Shown here in pieces: positions 27,600-37,321 of a stretch of DNA of 64,000 nt (position 1 is the first letter of the stretch; every line of letters starts with the position of its first letter). The notes under the pieces were generated by a model. The model made no database searches and was not told where the DNA came from. It saw nothing but the letters and a program-made list of their open reading frames with translations. The position numbers and the translations under genes were made by a program. The stretch lies in contig NZ_CP038255.1 in assembly GCF_004564135.1 (NCBI RefSeq), positions 3,335,501-3,399,500 on the forward strand, in the 5' to 3' direction. The stretch is from Terasakiella sp. SH-1 (lineage in GTDB: Bacteria > Pseudomonadota > Alphaproteobacteria > Rhodospirillales > Terasakiellaceae).

Positions 27600-29528
27600 A
27601 TGAGTAAAGTTATCGGTATCGACCTCGGTACAACAAACTCCTGTGTATCTATCATGGACGGCGGGGATTCCCGCGTTATTGAAAACGCTGAAGGGACACG
27701 TACAACCCCTTCCATGGTTGCCTTCACAGATTCAGGTGAGCGCCTTTCCGGTCAGCCGGCTAAACGCCAGGCTGTTACGAACCCTGAAAACACACTGTTT
27801 GCCATCAAGCGTCTGATCGGCCGTCGTTTCGACGATCCGCTGACAAGCAAAGACCAAGAGCTGGTTCCTTACAAAATCGTCAAAGCAGACAATGGCGATG
27901 CGTGGGTTGAAGCCAACGAAAAATCCTACAGCCCATCTGAAATTTCTGCCTTCATCCTGCAAAAGATGAAAGAAACAGCTGAAAGCTTCGCTGGTGAAGA
28001 AATTACACAAGCCGTTGTAACTGTTCCGGCTTACTTCAACGATTCACAGCGCCAGGCCACAAAAGATGCCGGTAAGATCGCAGGTCTTGATGTTCTGCGT
28101 ATCATCAACGAGCCAACAGCTGCGGCCCTTGCTTATGGCATGGATAAAAAAGAATCCGGCACAATCGTGGTTTATGACCTCGGTGGCGGTACATTTGACG
28201 TTTCCATTCTGGAAATCGGCGACGGTGTTTTCGAAGTTAAATCCACAAACGGTGATACGTTCCTTGGTGGTGAAGATTTCGACATGGCCATCATTGATTA
28301 TCTGGCTGACGAATTCAAAAAAGAACAAGGCATCGACCTGCGCGAAGACCGCATGGCCCTGCAACGTCTGAAAGAAGCAGGCGAAAAAGCCAAGATCGAA
28401 CTGTCTTCTTCCATGGAAACAGAAGTCAACCTGCCGTTCATCACAGCTGACCAATCTGGTCCGAAACACCTGAACGTGAAAATGAGTCGTGCGAAACTGG
28501 AAAGCCTGGTTGCTGACCTGATCAAACGCACAGTGAAGCCGTGTCAGGCTGCCCTGAAAGATGCGGGTCTGAAAGCTTCTGAAATCGACGACGTGATCTT
28601 GGTTGGCGGTATGACCCGTATGCCGAAGGTTGTTGAACAGGTTAAAGAAATCTTCGGTCGTGAGCCGAACAAAGGGGTGAACCCGGACGAAGTGGTTGCC
28701 ATGGGTGCGGCCATTCAAGGTGGTGTCCTGAAGGGCGACGTAAAAGACGTTCTGCTGCTGGACGTTACACCGCTGTCTCTCGGTATCGAAACATTGGGCG
28801 GCGTCTTCACACGCCTGATTGATCGCAACACCACCATCCCGACACGCAAATCTCAAGTCTTCTCAACTGCCGAAGACAACCAGTCTGCTGTAACCATCCG
28901 CGTTTTCCAAGGGGAACGTGAAATGGCGGCTGATAACAAACTGCTCGGTCAATTTGATCTGGTTGGTGTACCGCCAGCACCGCGTGGTGTACCGCAAATC
29001 GAAGTAACCTTCGATATCGATGCCAACGGTCTGGTGAATGTATCTGCGAAAGACAAAGCCACTGGTAAAGAACAGCAAATCTCCATTAAAGCGTCTGGCG
29101 GTCTGGACGATTCTGAGATTGACCAAATGGTAAAAGATGCAGAATCTCACGCAGAAGAAGATAAGAAGCGTAAAGAAGTGGCTGAAGCGCGCAACCAAGC
29201 GGAAAGCCTGATCCATACAACTGAGAAAAACCTCACTGAACATGGTGAAGCACTGGGTGCGGATGAAAAGGCTGAGATCGAAACAGCGATCAACGATCTG
29301 AAATCTGCTCTGGAAGGTGACGACATTGATCCAGAAGATGTCAAAGCCAAGACAGAAGCCCTGATGAATGCCTCCATGAAACTGGGTGAAGCCATGTACA
29401 AAGCCCAGCAGGAAGCTGCGGGTGGCGAAGGTGAAGCCGCAGGTGCTGGTGCTGATGAAGCCCCGGCTGATGACGGTGTTGTGGATGCAGACTTCGAAGA
29501 AGTCGATCCGGACAAAAAAGACAAGTAA
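27600..29528 (+). CDS. dnaK: molecular chaperone DnaK (Hsp70)
   Basis: 642 residues. N-terminal ATPase ([70 protein letters not shown]), linker [12 protein letters not shown], substrate domain and C-terminal lid ending in an Ala/Gly/Glu-rich tail with [10 protein letters not shown]. An ATP-driven folding chaperone partnered with DnaJ and GrpE. Synonymous codon use is typical of a highly expressed gene. dnaJ follows 109 bp downstream across a long hairpin. Confidence 0.99.
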   Translation: MSKVIGIDLGTTNSCVSIMDGGDSRVIENAEGTRTTPSMVAFTDSGERLSGQPAKRQAVTNPENTLFAIKRLIGRRFDDPLTSKDQELVPYKIVKADNGDAWVEANEKSYSPSEISAFILQKMKETAESFAGEEITQAVVTVPAYFNDSQRQATKDAGKIAGLDVLRIINEPTAAALAYGMDKKESGTIVVYDLGGGTFDVSILEIGDGVFEVKSTNGDTFLGGEDFDMAIIDYLADEFKKEQGIDLREDRMALQRLKEAGEKAKIELSSSMETEVNLPFITADQSGPKHLNVKMSRAKLESLVADLIKRTVKPCQAALKDAGLKASEIDDVILVGGMTRMPKVVEQVKEIFGREPNKGVNPDEVVAMGAAIQGGVLKGDVKDVLLLDVTPLSLGIETLGGVFTRLIDRNTTIPTRKSQVFSTAEDNQSAVTIRVFQGEREMAADNKLLGQFDLVGVPPAPRGVPQIEVTFDIDANGLVNVSAKDKATGKEQQISIKASGGLDDSEIDQMVKDAESHAEEDKKRKEVAEARNQAESLIHTTEKNLTEHGEALGADEKAEIETAINDLKSALEGDDIDPEDVKAKTEALMNASMKLGEAMYKAQQEAAGGEGEAAGAGADEAPADDGVVDADFEEVDPDKKDK

Positions 29529-29547
29529 GTCTCTTTCAGAATAAGGA

Positions 29548-29614
29548 GTCGTCCTCGCGAAAGCGGGGACCTCTTTGTTTTGAGGATAAAGGTCCCCACT
29601 TTCGTGAGGACGAC
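29548..29614. repeat. palindromic repeat copy d forming a long hairpin between dnaK and dnaJ
   Basis: 29548-29572 pairs with 29590-29614 over 25 bp with one G-U and one mismatch. The two strands are two inverted copies of the GTCGTCCTCGCGAAAGCGGG module. There is no T-run after it, so it looks like an mRNA hairpin rather than a terminator. Confidence 0.8.
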
Positions 29615-29637
29615 ACTATCTAGAAATAGAGGTTTCA

Positions 29638-30780
29638 ATGGCAAAAGAAGATTATTACGAAACACTGGGCGTTAATCGCGATGTGGATGAGAAAGCGCTG
29701 AAAAGTGCGTTTCGTAAACTTGCCATGCAATATCACCCGGACCGCAATCCGGACAATGCCGAAGCAGAAGCCAAGTTCAAAGAAATCAATGAGGCCTATG
29801 AAATCCTCAAAGATGCTGAAAAACGCGCCGCTTACGATCGTTACGGTCACGCAGCGTTTGAACAAGGCGGCGCAGGTGGCGGCGGCTTCGGTGGTTTCGG
29901 CGGCGGCGGTTTCTCCGGCTTTGGCGATATTTTCGAAGAAATGTTCGGCGATATGATGGGTGGCGGTCGTGGCCAATCCTCTGGTCGCGGCGCTGATCTG
30001 CGCTATAATATGGAAATCAGCCTCGAAGACGCCTTTAACGGTAAAAAAGCCACTATCGAAGTCCCCACATCGGTCAATTGTGACTCGTGTGACGGCACAG
30101 GTTCTGAAGGTGGCAAACCACCAACCACATGTCCAAGCTGTCATGGTCGCGGCAAAGTCCGTGCCCAGCAAGGTTTCTTCACCATTGAACGCACCTGTCC
30201 GACCTGTCATGGTGCGGGTTCTGTGATTTCCGATCCTTGCGGTATCTGTGGTGGCACAGGACGTGAGCGTAAATCCAAAACCCTGTCTGTGAATGTTCCA
30301 GCCGGTGTGGAAGACGGCACACGTATCCGCCTGACCGGTGAAGGTGAAGCGGGCTTACGCGGTGCGCCCAGTGGTGATCTCTATATCTTCCTGTCTGTCG
30401 TTCCCCATCGCATTTTCCAGCGTGAAGGGGCTAATATCTTCTGTGAAGTACCGATTCCCATGACCACAGCGGCACTGGGTGGTGAAATTGAAGTTCCAAC
30501 TGTAGATGGTGGGCGTGCCCGCATCAAAGTCCCGGAAGGCACCCAAAGCGGCAACCAGTTCCGCCTGCGCTCTAAAGGGATGAGTGTCATGCGCTCAAAC
30601 TCTCGCGGGGATATGTTTGTCGAGGTTCATGTGGAAACCCCGGTCAAACTGACCAAGGAACAAAAGGAAATCCTCAAACAATTTGCCGAAGCTGGCGGCG
30701 GGGATGTGGAAACCCACAATCCGGAAAGCCAGGGTTTCTTCAGTAAAGTCAAAGACTTCTTTGAAGATTTGAGAGATTAA
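29638..30780 (+). CDS. dnaJ: co-chaperone DnaJ (Hsp40)
   Basis: 380 residues, type I. J domain 1-70 with HPD ([10 protein letters not shown]), then a Gly/Phe-rich linker. The zinc region has four CXXCXGXG repeats ([32 protein letters not shown]), followed by the C-terminal substrate domains ([20 protein letters not shown]). It stimulates DnaK ATPase. GAGG precedes the ATG. Ends near a second copy of the palindromic repeat and a terminator. Confidence 0.98.
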   Translation: MAKEDYYETLGVNRDVDEKALKSAFRKLAMQYHPDRNPDNAEAEAKFKEINEAYEILKDAEKRAAYDRYGHAAFEQGGAGGGGFGGFGGGGFSGFGDIFEEMFGDMMGGGRGQSSGRGADLRYNMEISLEDAFNGKKATIEVPTSVNCDSCDGTGSEGGKPPTTCPSCHGRGKVRAQQGFFTIERTCPTCHGAGSVISDPCGICGGTGRERKSKTLSVNVPAGVEDGTRIRLTGEGEAGLRGAPSGDLYIFLSVVPHRIFQREGANIFCEVPIPMTTAALGGEIEVPTVDGGRARIKVPEGTQSGNQFRLRSKGMSVMRSNSRGDMFVEVHVETPVKLTKEQKEILKQFAEAGGGDVETHNPESQGFFSKVKDFFEDLRD

Positions 30781-30789
30781 GACCCAACC

Positions 30790-30861
30790 GTCATCCTCGC
30801 GAAAGCGGGGATCCAGTTAATCATTTGAGTTTTCTAGATTCCCAATCCAGTTGGGAATGAC
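30790..30861. repeat. composite palindromic intergenic repeat, copy e
   Basis: GTCATCCTCGCGAAAGCGGG ... CCCAATCCAGTTGGGAATGAC: the same two modules as copies c and f but in the opposite orientation. Confidence 0.75.
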
Positions 30862-30877
30862 GTTTAAAGTTTAAAAA

Positions 30878-30903
30878 AAGCCCGGTTCTCCCGGGCTTTT
30901 TTC
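30878..30903. terminator. bidirectional terminator between dnaJ and the aldo/keto reductase gene
   Basis: GCCCGG / CCGGGC (30880-30885 with 30891-30896) with A-run upstream and T-run downstream. Confidence 0.85.
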
Positions 30904-31868
30904 TATACCAATGTTGCCCCTTGTGTAGCCCCGACAGGCATGAGCCTATCAATCTTGGCTAACAGCTCTTCATCAAGTTTAATATCCGCCGCAGCCATAT
31001 TTTCATCAATCCGGCTGATTTTACGCGAACCCGGAATGGCATAGATATCATCGCCCTGATGACACAACCATGCCAAAGCCAATTGCGCAGGCGTGATACC
31101 CAAATCTTTGGCAATTTCCTTTAACGGAGCAAAACGATCCTGATTGGCCTTGAGGTTCTCCCCAACAAAGCGCGGATTATTAGTTCTAAAATCACCTTCA
31201 TTGACCGTATCGACTTTCCCGGTTAGAAAACCCGAACCCAAGGGGGACCAGCCCACCAAAGCAATCCCCAATTCGCGCAATGTCGGCAATAAGTCTGTTT
31301 CTGCCTCACGACGCCACAGGGAATATTCATATTGAACAGCACTAATCGGATGAACCGCATGGGCACGGCGGATTTGATCGGCTGTCACATTACTCAGGCC
31401 CAAATATCTGATTTTCCCAGCGTCTTTTGCCTTAGCCATCGCTTCAACGGTTTCTTCAATAGCCACATTGGGATCAGGATAATGCGCATAATAAAGATCA
31501 ATATACTCTGTTCCCAAACGGTTCAGGCTGGCATCAAGAGCTTGGGTGACATAACTTTTTGTCCCATTAATGCTCAGTGAAAAGCCCCAGCCTGTTTCAA
31601 CATCTGAACCAGATTGTTGCGCATCAAAAACAATTCCAAATTTACTGGCGATAAAAGCTTGGTCGCGCTGTCCTTTGATCGCTTTGGCAATCAGTTCTTC
31701 ATTATGACCATTGCCATAGGCATCAGCGCTATCAATCATCAAACCTTTTTCAATACAATGGCGCAATACCTCCACAGCTTGATTATCATCAATGCCGCCA
31801 TAATAACCTTCCAGAACCATTGCACCATAGCCCAAGCGATTCAGATCTTTAAAATTTACTGTGCTCAC
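30903..31868 (-). CDS. aldo/keto reductase
   Basis: 321 residues from GTG 31868, chosen because GAGG lies 9 bp upstream; a longer frame from 31904 has none. The catalytic tetrad is present: Asp and Tyr in MIDSADAYGNG, Lys in IASKFGI, His in LYYAHYPDP. The family end motif AIPGSRKISRIDENMAAADI is intact. It reduces carbonyls with NADPH; the substrate is unknown. A LysR regulator gene lies 104 bp upstream on the same strand. Confidence 0.92.
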   Translation of the reverse strand: MSTVNFKDLNRLGYGAMVLEGYYGGIDDNQAVEVLRHCIEKGLMIDSADAYGNGHNEELIAKAIKGQRDQAFIASKFGIVFDAQQSGSDVETGWGFSLSINGTKSYVTQALDASLNRLGTEYIDLYYAHYPDPNVAIEETVEAMAKAKDAGKIRYLGLSNVTADQIRRAHAVHPISAVQYEYSLWRREAETDLLPTLRELGIALVGWSPLGSGFLTGKVDTVNEGDFRTNNPRFVGENLKANQDRFAPLKEIAKDLGITPAQLALAWLCHQGDDIYAIPGSRKISRIDENMAAADIKLDEELLAKIDRLMPVGATQGATLV

Positions 31869-31972
31869 TGTCTTTTCCTCTTCATATCGAAACATTAAAA
31901 ACAAGCTATCACAGGAAATTCATAAGAATAAGACGATACAAACCTATTAAATAATTAGATAAAAGCTAACAA

Positions 31973-32881
31973 TTAAGCCCAAAACAGGATAGATTTCTCT
32001 TTAAGAAAATCAATTAATACCCTGATACGTCTAGCCTTTTGGCTATTTTGTGGGAAATAAGCATAAAGGCCGGGATAATCCAGCCACTTATCTTGCAAAA
32101 TAGGCAGGACATTCTGCGCACGCAAATCAGCCGCTACAATCGGTTCTAAAATCCGGCCAATGCCCACCCCTTCTTTGGCCGCATCCAGCATCATATCGGT
32201 ATCATTCACAATCAAGGCCGTGGGCATTTCCACAGCGACCTTTTGTTTGCCCCCCATTAATTCCAGAACGGCCAATTGCTTGGACCCAATAAAACGATAC
32301 TGGATCAACTTATGTTCTTTTAATTCCCCAAGGGTTTTGGGCATGCCCTTTTGACGGATATAATCGGGTGAGGCAAAAAGAGCTTCTTTCATGGGCGGGG
32401 TCAAAAGGGTTGCCACCATCCCTTCTTCGATTCGATCCCCGAGACGAATCCCCAAATCAAAGCCTTGCTTGATGATATCCACAGCCTCATCTGAAATAGA
32501 GACTTCCAGTTCAATTTTGGGATAAAGCGCACAAAATTCAGCAAAGATAGGCTTGAGAAACAACTGATAGACAAAACGAGGCAAGGTAAGACGCACTTTA
32601 CCACGCGGGACCTCACATAAATCCTGCACCGTTTCCAGGGCATAAGATAAAGACTGCATGGCGGGTGCGGTTTCTTCACAGAGCATATGCCCAGCTTCCG
32701 TCAGCTCAATACGACGGGTTGTACGGGTAAAAAGCGGCAAACCGACCGTTTTTTCCAGCCCCTTCAAACTGTTACTAACGGAGGGCGGTGCTATTTCCAG
32801 CTTTCGCGCCGCCCCATTAATGGAGCCTTCGGCCACAATGGCGTGAAACACAATCAGCTGATTGTAAGTCGAGCCATTCAT
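31973..32881 (-). CDS. LysR-family transcriptional regulator
   Basis: 302 residues. N-terminal winged helix (LIVFHAIVAEGSINGAARKL, APPSVSNSLKGLEKTVGLPL, RTTRRIELTEAG) and a C-terminal substrate-binding domain from about 90 (GKVRLTLPRFVYQLFLKPIF). Its start overlaps the stop of the upstream methyltransferase gene (TAATG). Regulation of the adjacent aldo/keto reductase is plausible from position only. Confidence 0.92.
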   Translation of the reverse strand: MNGSTYNQLIVFHAIVAEGSINGAARKLEIAPPSVSNSLKGLEKTVGLPLFTRTTRRIELTEAGHMLCEETAPAMQSLSYALETVQDLCEVPRGKVRLTLPRFVYQLFLKPIFAEFCALYPKIELEVSISDEAVDIIKQGFDLGIRLGDRIEEGMVATLLTPPMKEALFASPDYIRQKGMPKTLGELKEHKLIQYRFIGSKQLAVLELMGGKQKVAVEMPTALIVNDTDMMLDAAKEGVGIGRILEPIVAADLRAQNVLPILQDKWLDYPGLYAYFPQNSQKARRIRVLIDFLKEKSILFWA

Positions 32882-33585
32882 TACTCTTTCCAGGCAATCC
32901 AGCCACCAAACAGAAAGGCCCCGTAAAAGGGTTCCACAATTTTAAAGCCAGCACTATGCAGTAATTCCAAAATCCGGTCTTCACTGACAAACTGGATATC
33001 GCGCACCACATGTTCAAACCCACGATCTACAATATGTTCGGGCATGCCTTTATGAAGCTGCCAATCGCGCCAAATGGTGAGGAATTTTTCAAACCGTTCG
33101 CCTTCCACATCGGCATGAAGGTCGGTTAACACCAACGGTGCCCCCGGTTTGAGATGATTGGCAATGGAACGCAATAAGGCTTCTTTTGAGCCATCATCAG
33201 GCACAAAATGCATGACCAGCACCAAGGTCGCCACATCAAACTGCTGATCACTGTCCAAATCTTCAACAAAGCCCTGAAAAATCTCGCAACGCTCCGTTAA
33301 ACGTTCCAACATAACATTGGCTTTTGCCGTATCTGCCATGGCTGGTGCAGGTTCCACCCCTAAAAAATGCCATTCGGGGAAATCATAGCCCATTGTGGTC
33401 AATTCCACCCCGGTTCCACAGCCAACAGATAACAATCGGGCATCTGTTTTCTTAACGTAACGTTTTAACAGTACCTTAATCATCTCGTGCAAGGTCTCAT
33501 AACCGGGGACGACTTGGCGGATTACACGGTCATAAGCATCTGCTTTTTGCTGATCGAAATGCTGGGTGGTATCAAACTGTGTCAT
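32881..33585 (-). CDS. class I SAM-dependent methyltransferase
   Basis: 234 residues. SAM-binding motif I LLSVGCGTGVELTTMG, acidic residue of motif II in FLGVEPAPAM, and later VATLVLVMHFVPDDG and LKPGAPLVLTDLHADV. The acceptor is unknown. It sits in a chain of overlapping genes: 4 bp with the NnrU/ICMT-like gene upstream and 1 bp with the LysR gene downstream, so the three may be expressed together. Confidence 0.85.
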   Translation of the reverse strand: MTQFDTTQHFDQQKADAYDRVIRQVVPGYETLHEMIKVLLKRYVKKTDARLLSVGCGTGVELTTMGYDFPEWHFLGVEPAPAMADTAKANVMLERLTERCEIFQGFVEDLDSDQQFDVATLVLVMHFVPDDGSKEALLRSIANHLKPGAPLVLTDLHADVEGERFEKFLTIWRDWQLHKGMPEHIVDRGFEHVVRDIQFVSEDRILELLHSAGFKIVEPFYGAFLFGGWIAWKE

Positions 33586-34202
33586 AACTTGGGTTCTTTC
33601 AAATCAACCTGGCCTTTCCAGGGAATAAAGGCGGGGACACGGGATTTATACGTGGCATAATGATCACCGTATAGCCTTATCAGATGACGTTCTTCAAAAT
33701 GACTGCCAATGATTAAATAAAGCGACCCACAAATCGCTGTCATCAAGTCAAAATCATTACTGACCCGACCCCATAAAATCATAAATCCGGCTGTATAAAG
33801 AGGATGACGCATCCAGCGATGGAAGCCATTAAAATGCAAAGGTTCTTCATCATGGGCCATAATTCCCTGAAAATGTTCACGAATTTGCTTAATACCTGCC
33901 AGTTTTCCCAGATCATATTCGCGCAAGGCCCACAACATAACAATCCAGCCCAGCCCATAGAGCAGCCCCTGGCTCACAGCCAACCATTCCGGGCGGTTAA
34001 AATCAACCAACCCATCAAATAGCATAAAACCAATGATATAGACGAGTACAAGATGCAGACCGGCCAGCACATTATAAGCGGCCCGATAAAAGGCCCCAAA
34101 AGCAGGCTTTAACACCGCTTTGGCTTTTTCACGCGCAAGCAAGGAATGAACAAGACCGAAGCTTGCCCAAGCCGTTGAATATATAAGATAGTCCTGAACC
34201 AT
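33582..34202 (-). CDS. isoprenylcysteine carboxyl methyltransferase-like (ICMT/NnrU-type) membrane protein
   Basis: 206 residues, five or so membrane segments. The ICMT-type C-terminal signature is present: RWMRHPLYTAGFMILWG, GSHFEERHLIRLYGDHYATY and a closing SRVPAFIP. Similar proteins include NnrU and methanethiol S-methyltransferase; which one applies cannot be told. First gene of the overlapping methyltransferase-LysR set. Confidence 0.82.
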   Translation of the reverse strand: MVQDYLIYSTAWASFGLVHSLLAREKAKAVLKPAFGAFYRAAYNVLAGLHLVLVYIIGFMLFDGLVDFNRPEWLAVSQGLLYGLGWIVMLWALREYDLGKLAGIKQIREHFQGIMAHDEEPLHFNGFHRWMRHPLYTAGFMILWGRVSNDFDLMTAICGSLYLIIGSHFEERHLIRLYGDHYATYKSRVPAFIPWKGQVDLKEPKL

Positions 34203-34335
34203 AAAGAATAGTCTGTGCCAAGCCAGTGCCTATGTCCAGTCCCCAGAATGAATTTATTGTGTCCCCCATCACAGCCAAAACCGATATTTCACTTTAGAAT
34301 GATGAAAGACTCGCCCCTAAAAGATGAGGTTTTCA

Positions 34336-35076
34336 ATGTTCAATACGGAAAAACCCGCGCAAACACTGGCACGCCGTGCTTCAGCCCTGCGCCATCGCAT
34401 GGATACGGAACAAAAATCCGCTTTGGGCCGGGAAATGGCCCAAACCCTTGACCAGCCTGATCTGAGCCAAACCCAACGCACATTAGCCGAAGAAATTATT
34501 GCCAAACTGGTCGACGATGAAATCGTGGCTGTTCGCGCTGCCATTGCCGAAGCCGTCGCAGGTTCACCCTACCTGCCGGGAAAAATTGCTAAAAAACTGG
34601 CCGAAGATATCGCTGATGTCAGCCTGCCTATTTTAGAACTTTCCCCGGTGTTAGAAGAAAAAATTCTTGAAGATATAATCAACAGCGGCATAACCGAAAA
34701 AATCTATGCCATTGCCGGGCGCGAAAATATTTCAACCCATATCTGTAATCTCATTGTAGCCTCTGGTCGCAAAAATGCTGTCGTGCGCTTGTTAAAAAAC
34801 CCCAGTGCCCATATCAATGATCACACCATGATCAATATCGTCCGGGTTTATGGTGATGATCAAAAAGTCGAACAAGCCATCTTTGATCGGGGTGCATTAA
34901 ACGAAGATATCCTCAACACCCTTCGCGATCTCAGCGAAGCCCATGTCATTGCCTTTATCAAACGATATTTTAACCTGCCCGAACATATGGTTGATGTGGA
35001 ACGCGGCCGCCAATTGTTAGAGCGCGAAGAACGGCGCACTTCAGGTTGGTGGGATCAAAAACAAGGGGTGATTTAG
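34336..35076 (+). CDS. DUF2336 family protein
   Basis: 246 residues from ATG 34336, 6 bp after GAGG; an ATG 12 bp upstream lacks that signal. All-helical HEAT-like protein: LAEEIIAKLVDDEIVAVRAA, AGSPYLPGKIAKKLAEDIAD, VSLPILELSPVLEEKILEDI. The DUF2336 signature is the run of 'bad/good position' helices typical of Rhodospirillales and Rhizobiales proteins, several of which accompany regulators. Function unknown. Confidence 0.82.
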   Translation: MFNTEKPAQTLARRASALRHRMDTEQKSALGREMAQTLDQPDLSQTQRTLAEEIIAKLVDDEIVAVRAAIAEAVAGSPYLPGKIAKKLAEDIADVSLPILELSPVLEEKILEDIINSGITEKIYAIAGRENISTHICNLIVASGRKNAVVRLLKNPSAHINDHTMINIVRVYGDDQKVEQAIFDRGALNEDILNTLRDLSEAHVIAFIKRYFNLPEHMVDVERGRQLLEREERRTSGWWDQKQGVI

Positions 35077-35103
35077 GGTCAGTACCTATTAATTTACTGA
35101 CCT
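35076..35103. repeat. short hairpin with GGGTCAG end motif
   Basis: AGGGTCAGTACCTATTAATT (from 35076) followed by TACTGACC, giving an 8-bp stem GGTCAGTA/TACTGACC. It fills the gap between the convergent DUF2336 gene and cobQ. The first 22 bases match the right flank of element 1 (12704-12726) with few differences. Confidence 0.55.
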
Positions 35104-36569
35104 TAAGCCAGTGCCAGCAAGCCATCCAAATCACAATATTCTTCCAGATGATCTGCCAGTTTATCCAGCACCTCATCTACCTGCTGTTCATAAGACAGGC
35201 TTGCCACCCGATCTTGGCGCAAAGACTTTAAAAAGTCGTGGCGAAACTCATCACTGCTAAAGACCCCATGAAGATAGGTTCCCCGAACCAAACCGCACTC
35301 AGACACATGGCCTTCTGTTTTGCCGTCCAGCTCCAGCCAGGGTTTTGTCGGGCTTAAAGCTTCTGACACCCCCATATGCATTTCATAGCCTTTGACCAGG
35401 TGATCATTTTCAAGACAGACCCCACTGGTTTCACGCAGAGTTTTGGGGCCTTTCATCACCGTTTCCAAAGGCAACAGCCCCAAACCCGTCATGCTTTTGA
35501 TATTTCCTTCAATCCCATCGGGGTCTTTCACCTCTTGACCTAACATCTGATAGCCCCCGCACAAGCCGACAACTTGTCCCCCACGGCGCACATGGGCCTT
35601 GATATCAATGTCCCAGCCTTGTTCCTTTACAAAGGACAAGTCAGCCAAAGTTGCCTTGGAACCGGGCAAAAGCACCAAATCTGCATCCCCTGGCAAGGCT
35701 TGGCCTGCCTCAATAATTTCCACCTGTACATCAGCTTCTGCCCGCAAAGGGTCAAGGTCATCAAAATTGGCAATGCGGGAAAAACGCGGAACCATAATCT
35801 TGATCGGTTTCTCCACAGAAGCCTTCTTGCGATTATCCAGACTCATCGCATCTTCATCAGGTAAGAGCTTGGCCTTAGGGAAAAATGGTACGACACCGAA
35901 ACAGGCTTGATCGCACGTTTCTTCAATGATATCCAGCGCTGAATTAAACAGGCTGACATCACCGCGAAACTTATTGATCAGATAGCCTTTGGTGCGTGCC
36001 TTTTCACTCTCGCTAATCAGCTGGTGGGTGCCAACGATAGAGGCAATGACCCCGCCGCGATCAATATCACCGATCAAAATCACCGGAATATCGGCAGCCT
36101 CCGCAAAGCCCATATTGGCAATGTCAGAAGCCCGCAGATTCACTTCTGCGGCACTGCCTGCCCCTTCCACCAAGATTAAATCGGCTGTTTCTCCCAGTTT
36201 ATGGAAGCTTTCCAACACCTTGGGCATCAGGCTGGGCTTGAGTTTGGTATAATCACGAGCAGACGCATTGCCGAGCACTTCACCCTGCACCACCACTTGG
36301 GAGCCCACATCACTTTGCGGCTTTAAAAGAACCGGGTTCATATGAACCGTTAAGTCCAATCCACAAGCACGCGCCTGTAAAGCCTGAGCACGCCCGATTT
36401 CGCCGCCCTCAACCGTCACAGCGGCATTATTGGACATGTTTTGTGGCTTAAACGGAGCAACTTTTAAGCCACGACGCACATAGGCACGACACAGACCCGC
36501 CACCAAAAGCGACTTGCCCACATCAGAACCCGTGCCTTGAAACATCAAGGCTTTGGGGGAATGAACCAT
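35103..36569 (-). CDS. cobQ: cobyric acid synthase
   Basis: 488 residues. N-terminal ATP-binding domain (MFQGTGSDVGKSLLVAGLCR, FKPQNMSNNAAVT) and C-terminal glutamine amidotransferase with nucleophile cysteine in VVGLCGGYQMLGQ and histidine in GTYLHGVFSSDEFR. It amidates four side chains of adenosylcobyrinic diamide in cobalamin synthesis. It is followed upstream by a SYLF gene and cobO on the same strand. No cobalamin riboswitch is visible before this set. Confidence 0.96.
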   Translation of the reverse strand: MVHSPKALMFQGTGSDVGKSLLVAGLCRAYVRRGLKVAPFKPQNMSNNAAVTVEGGEIGRAQALQARACGLDLTVHMNPVLLKPQSDVGSQVVVQGEVLGNASARDYTKLKPSLMPKVLESFHKLGETADLILVEGAGSAAEVNLRASDIANMGFAEAADIPVILIGDIDRGGVIASIVGTHQLISESEKARTKGYLINKFRGDVSLFNSALDIIEETCDQACFGVVPFFPKAKLLPDEDAMSLDNRKKASVEKPIKIMVPRFSRIANFDDLDPLRAEADVQVEIIEAGQALPGDADLVLLPGSKATLADLSFVKEQGWDIDIKAHVRRGGQVVGLCGGYQMLGQEVKDPDGIEGNIKSMTGLGLLPLETVMKGPKTLRETSGVCLENDHLVKGYEMHMGVSEALSPTKPWLELDGKTEGHVSECGLVRGTYLHGVFSSDEFRHDFLKSLRQDRVASLSYEQQVDEVLDKLADHLEEYCDLDGLLALA

Positions 36570-36571
36570 TT

Positions 36572-37252
36572 TTATTGCATTTCCAGCGCAGATAAGGTGG
36601 AACGCAAATTATCAGCTGCTGGATCGCTGACCATATTTTCCAGAACAATCTGGCGCGGGGTTACAGGTTGTCCATAAAGAGTCTGATTAAAATCATCCCG
36701 TTTGGCAAACACAGAGCCCTCAATCGCCCCACCGCCAAACAGGCCCCGGTCCAAAGAAAAGGCCACGATATCAGCCCCCATGGCTGTTGTAGCCGCACCT
36801 TCAACACTGCCGCCAAACATACCAACAACAACACCAGCTTCGGCTCCGGCCTTAAACTGATCTTGCAAAATGGCTTCCATCCCCACATGGGTGCGAATCA
36901 CCAAAATCATCTGGCTGTCTTTTAAGCCAATTTGAAAACCGACACTACCGCCCCCAATGGTATAAAAGGCCGGATAGCTCCATGTGCCATCCTGTCTTTT
37001 TGCCAATAAGACCGCATTGCCATATTCCGCCCCAAGGATAAAGCCGCCTTTGAGCAAACGGGGAATGATCACCACACCGACTGCATTTTTAAAAGCCTCG
37101 TCCAGCTCTTTATATTGTTTAGAGCCAATGACATGACGTGCTGTGGCTTCGGCCTCCAACAAAATCTGGATGGCATCTTGTTCAACTGCTTCTGCCTTGG
37201 AAAAAGACAAGAGCGTCATACAGGCACAAATTGCAGCCAAAAAGCGTTTCAT
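36572..37252 (-). CDS. secreted SYLF (lipid-binding YSC84-like) domain protein
   Basis: 226 residues with signal peptide (FLAAICACMTLLSFSKAEA). The SYLF domain covers nearly all the rest: AVGVVIIPRLLKGGFILGAE, GSVGFQIGLKDSQMILVIRT, GAEAGVVVGMFGGSVEGAAT, DIVAFSLDRGLFGGGAIEGS. SYLF domains bind phosphoinositides in eukaryotes; bacterial members are envelope proteins of unclear role. It ends 2 bp before the start of cobQ, an odd insertion in a cobalamin run. Confidence 0.9.
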   Translation of the reverse strand: MKRFLAAICACMTLLSFSKAEAVEQDAIQILLEAEATARHVIGSKQYKELDEAFKNAVGVVIIPRLLKGGFILGAEYGNAVLLAKRQDGTWSYPAFYTIGGGSVGFQIGLKDSQMILVIRTHVGMEAILQDQFKAGAEAGVVVGMFGGSVEGAATTAMGADIVAFSLDRGLFGGGAIEGSVFAKRDDFNQTLYGQPVTPRQIVLENMVSDPAADNLRSTLSALEMQ

Positions 37253-37321
37253 CGGTGTAATCCTTTTTCAGGTGATCTTTTCTTTAGCTATCAAAGATGC
37301 CTCATAAACCTAAAGAAATCC

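Noticed and set aside
28044-28856. 270-codon minus-strand open frame
   Set aside because: Antisense to dnaK, with no ribosome-binding site or recognisable domain.
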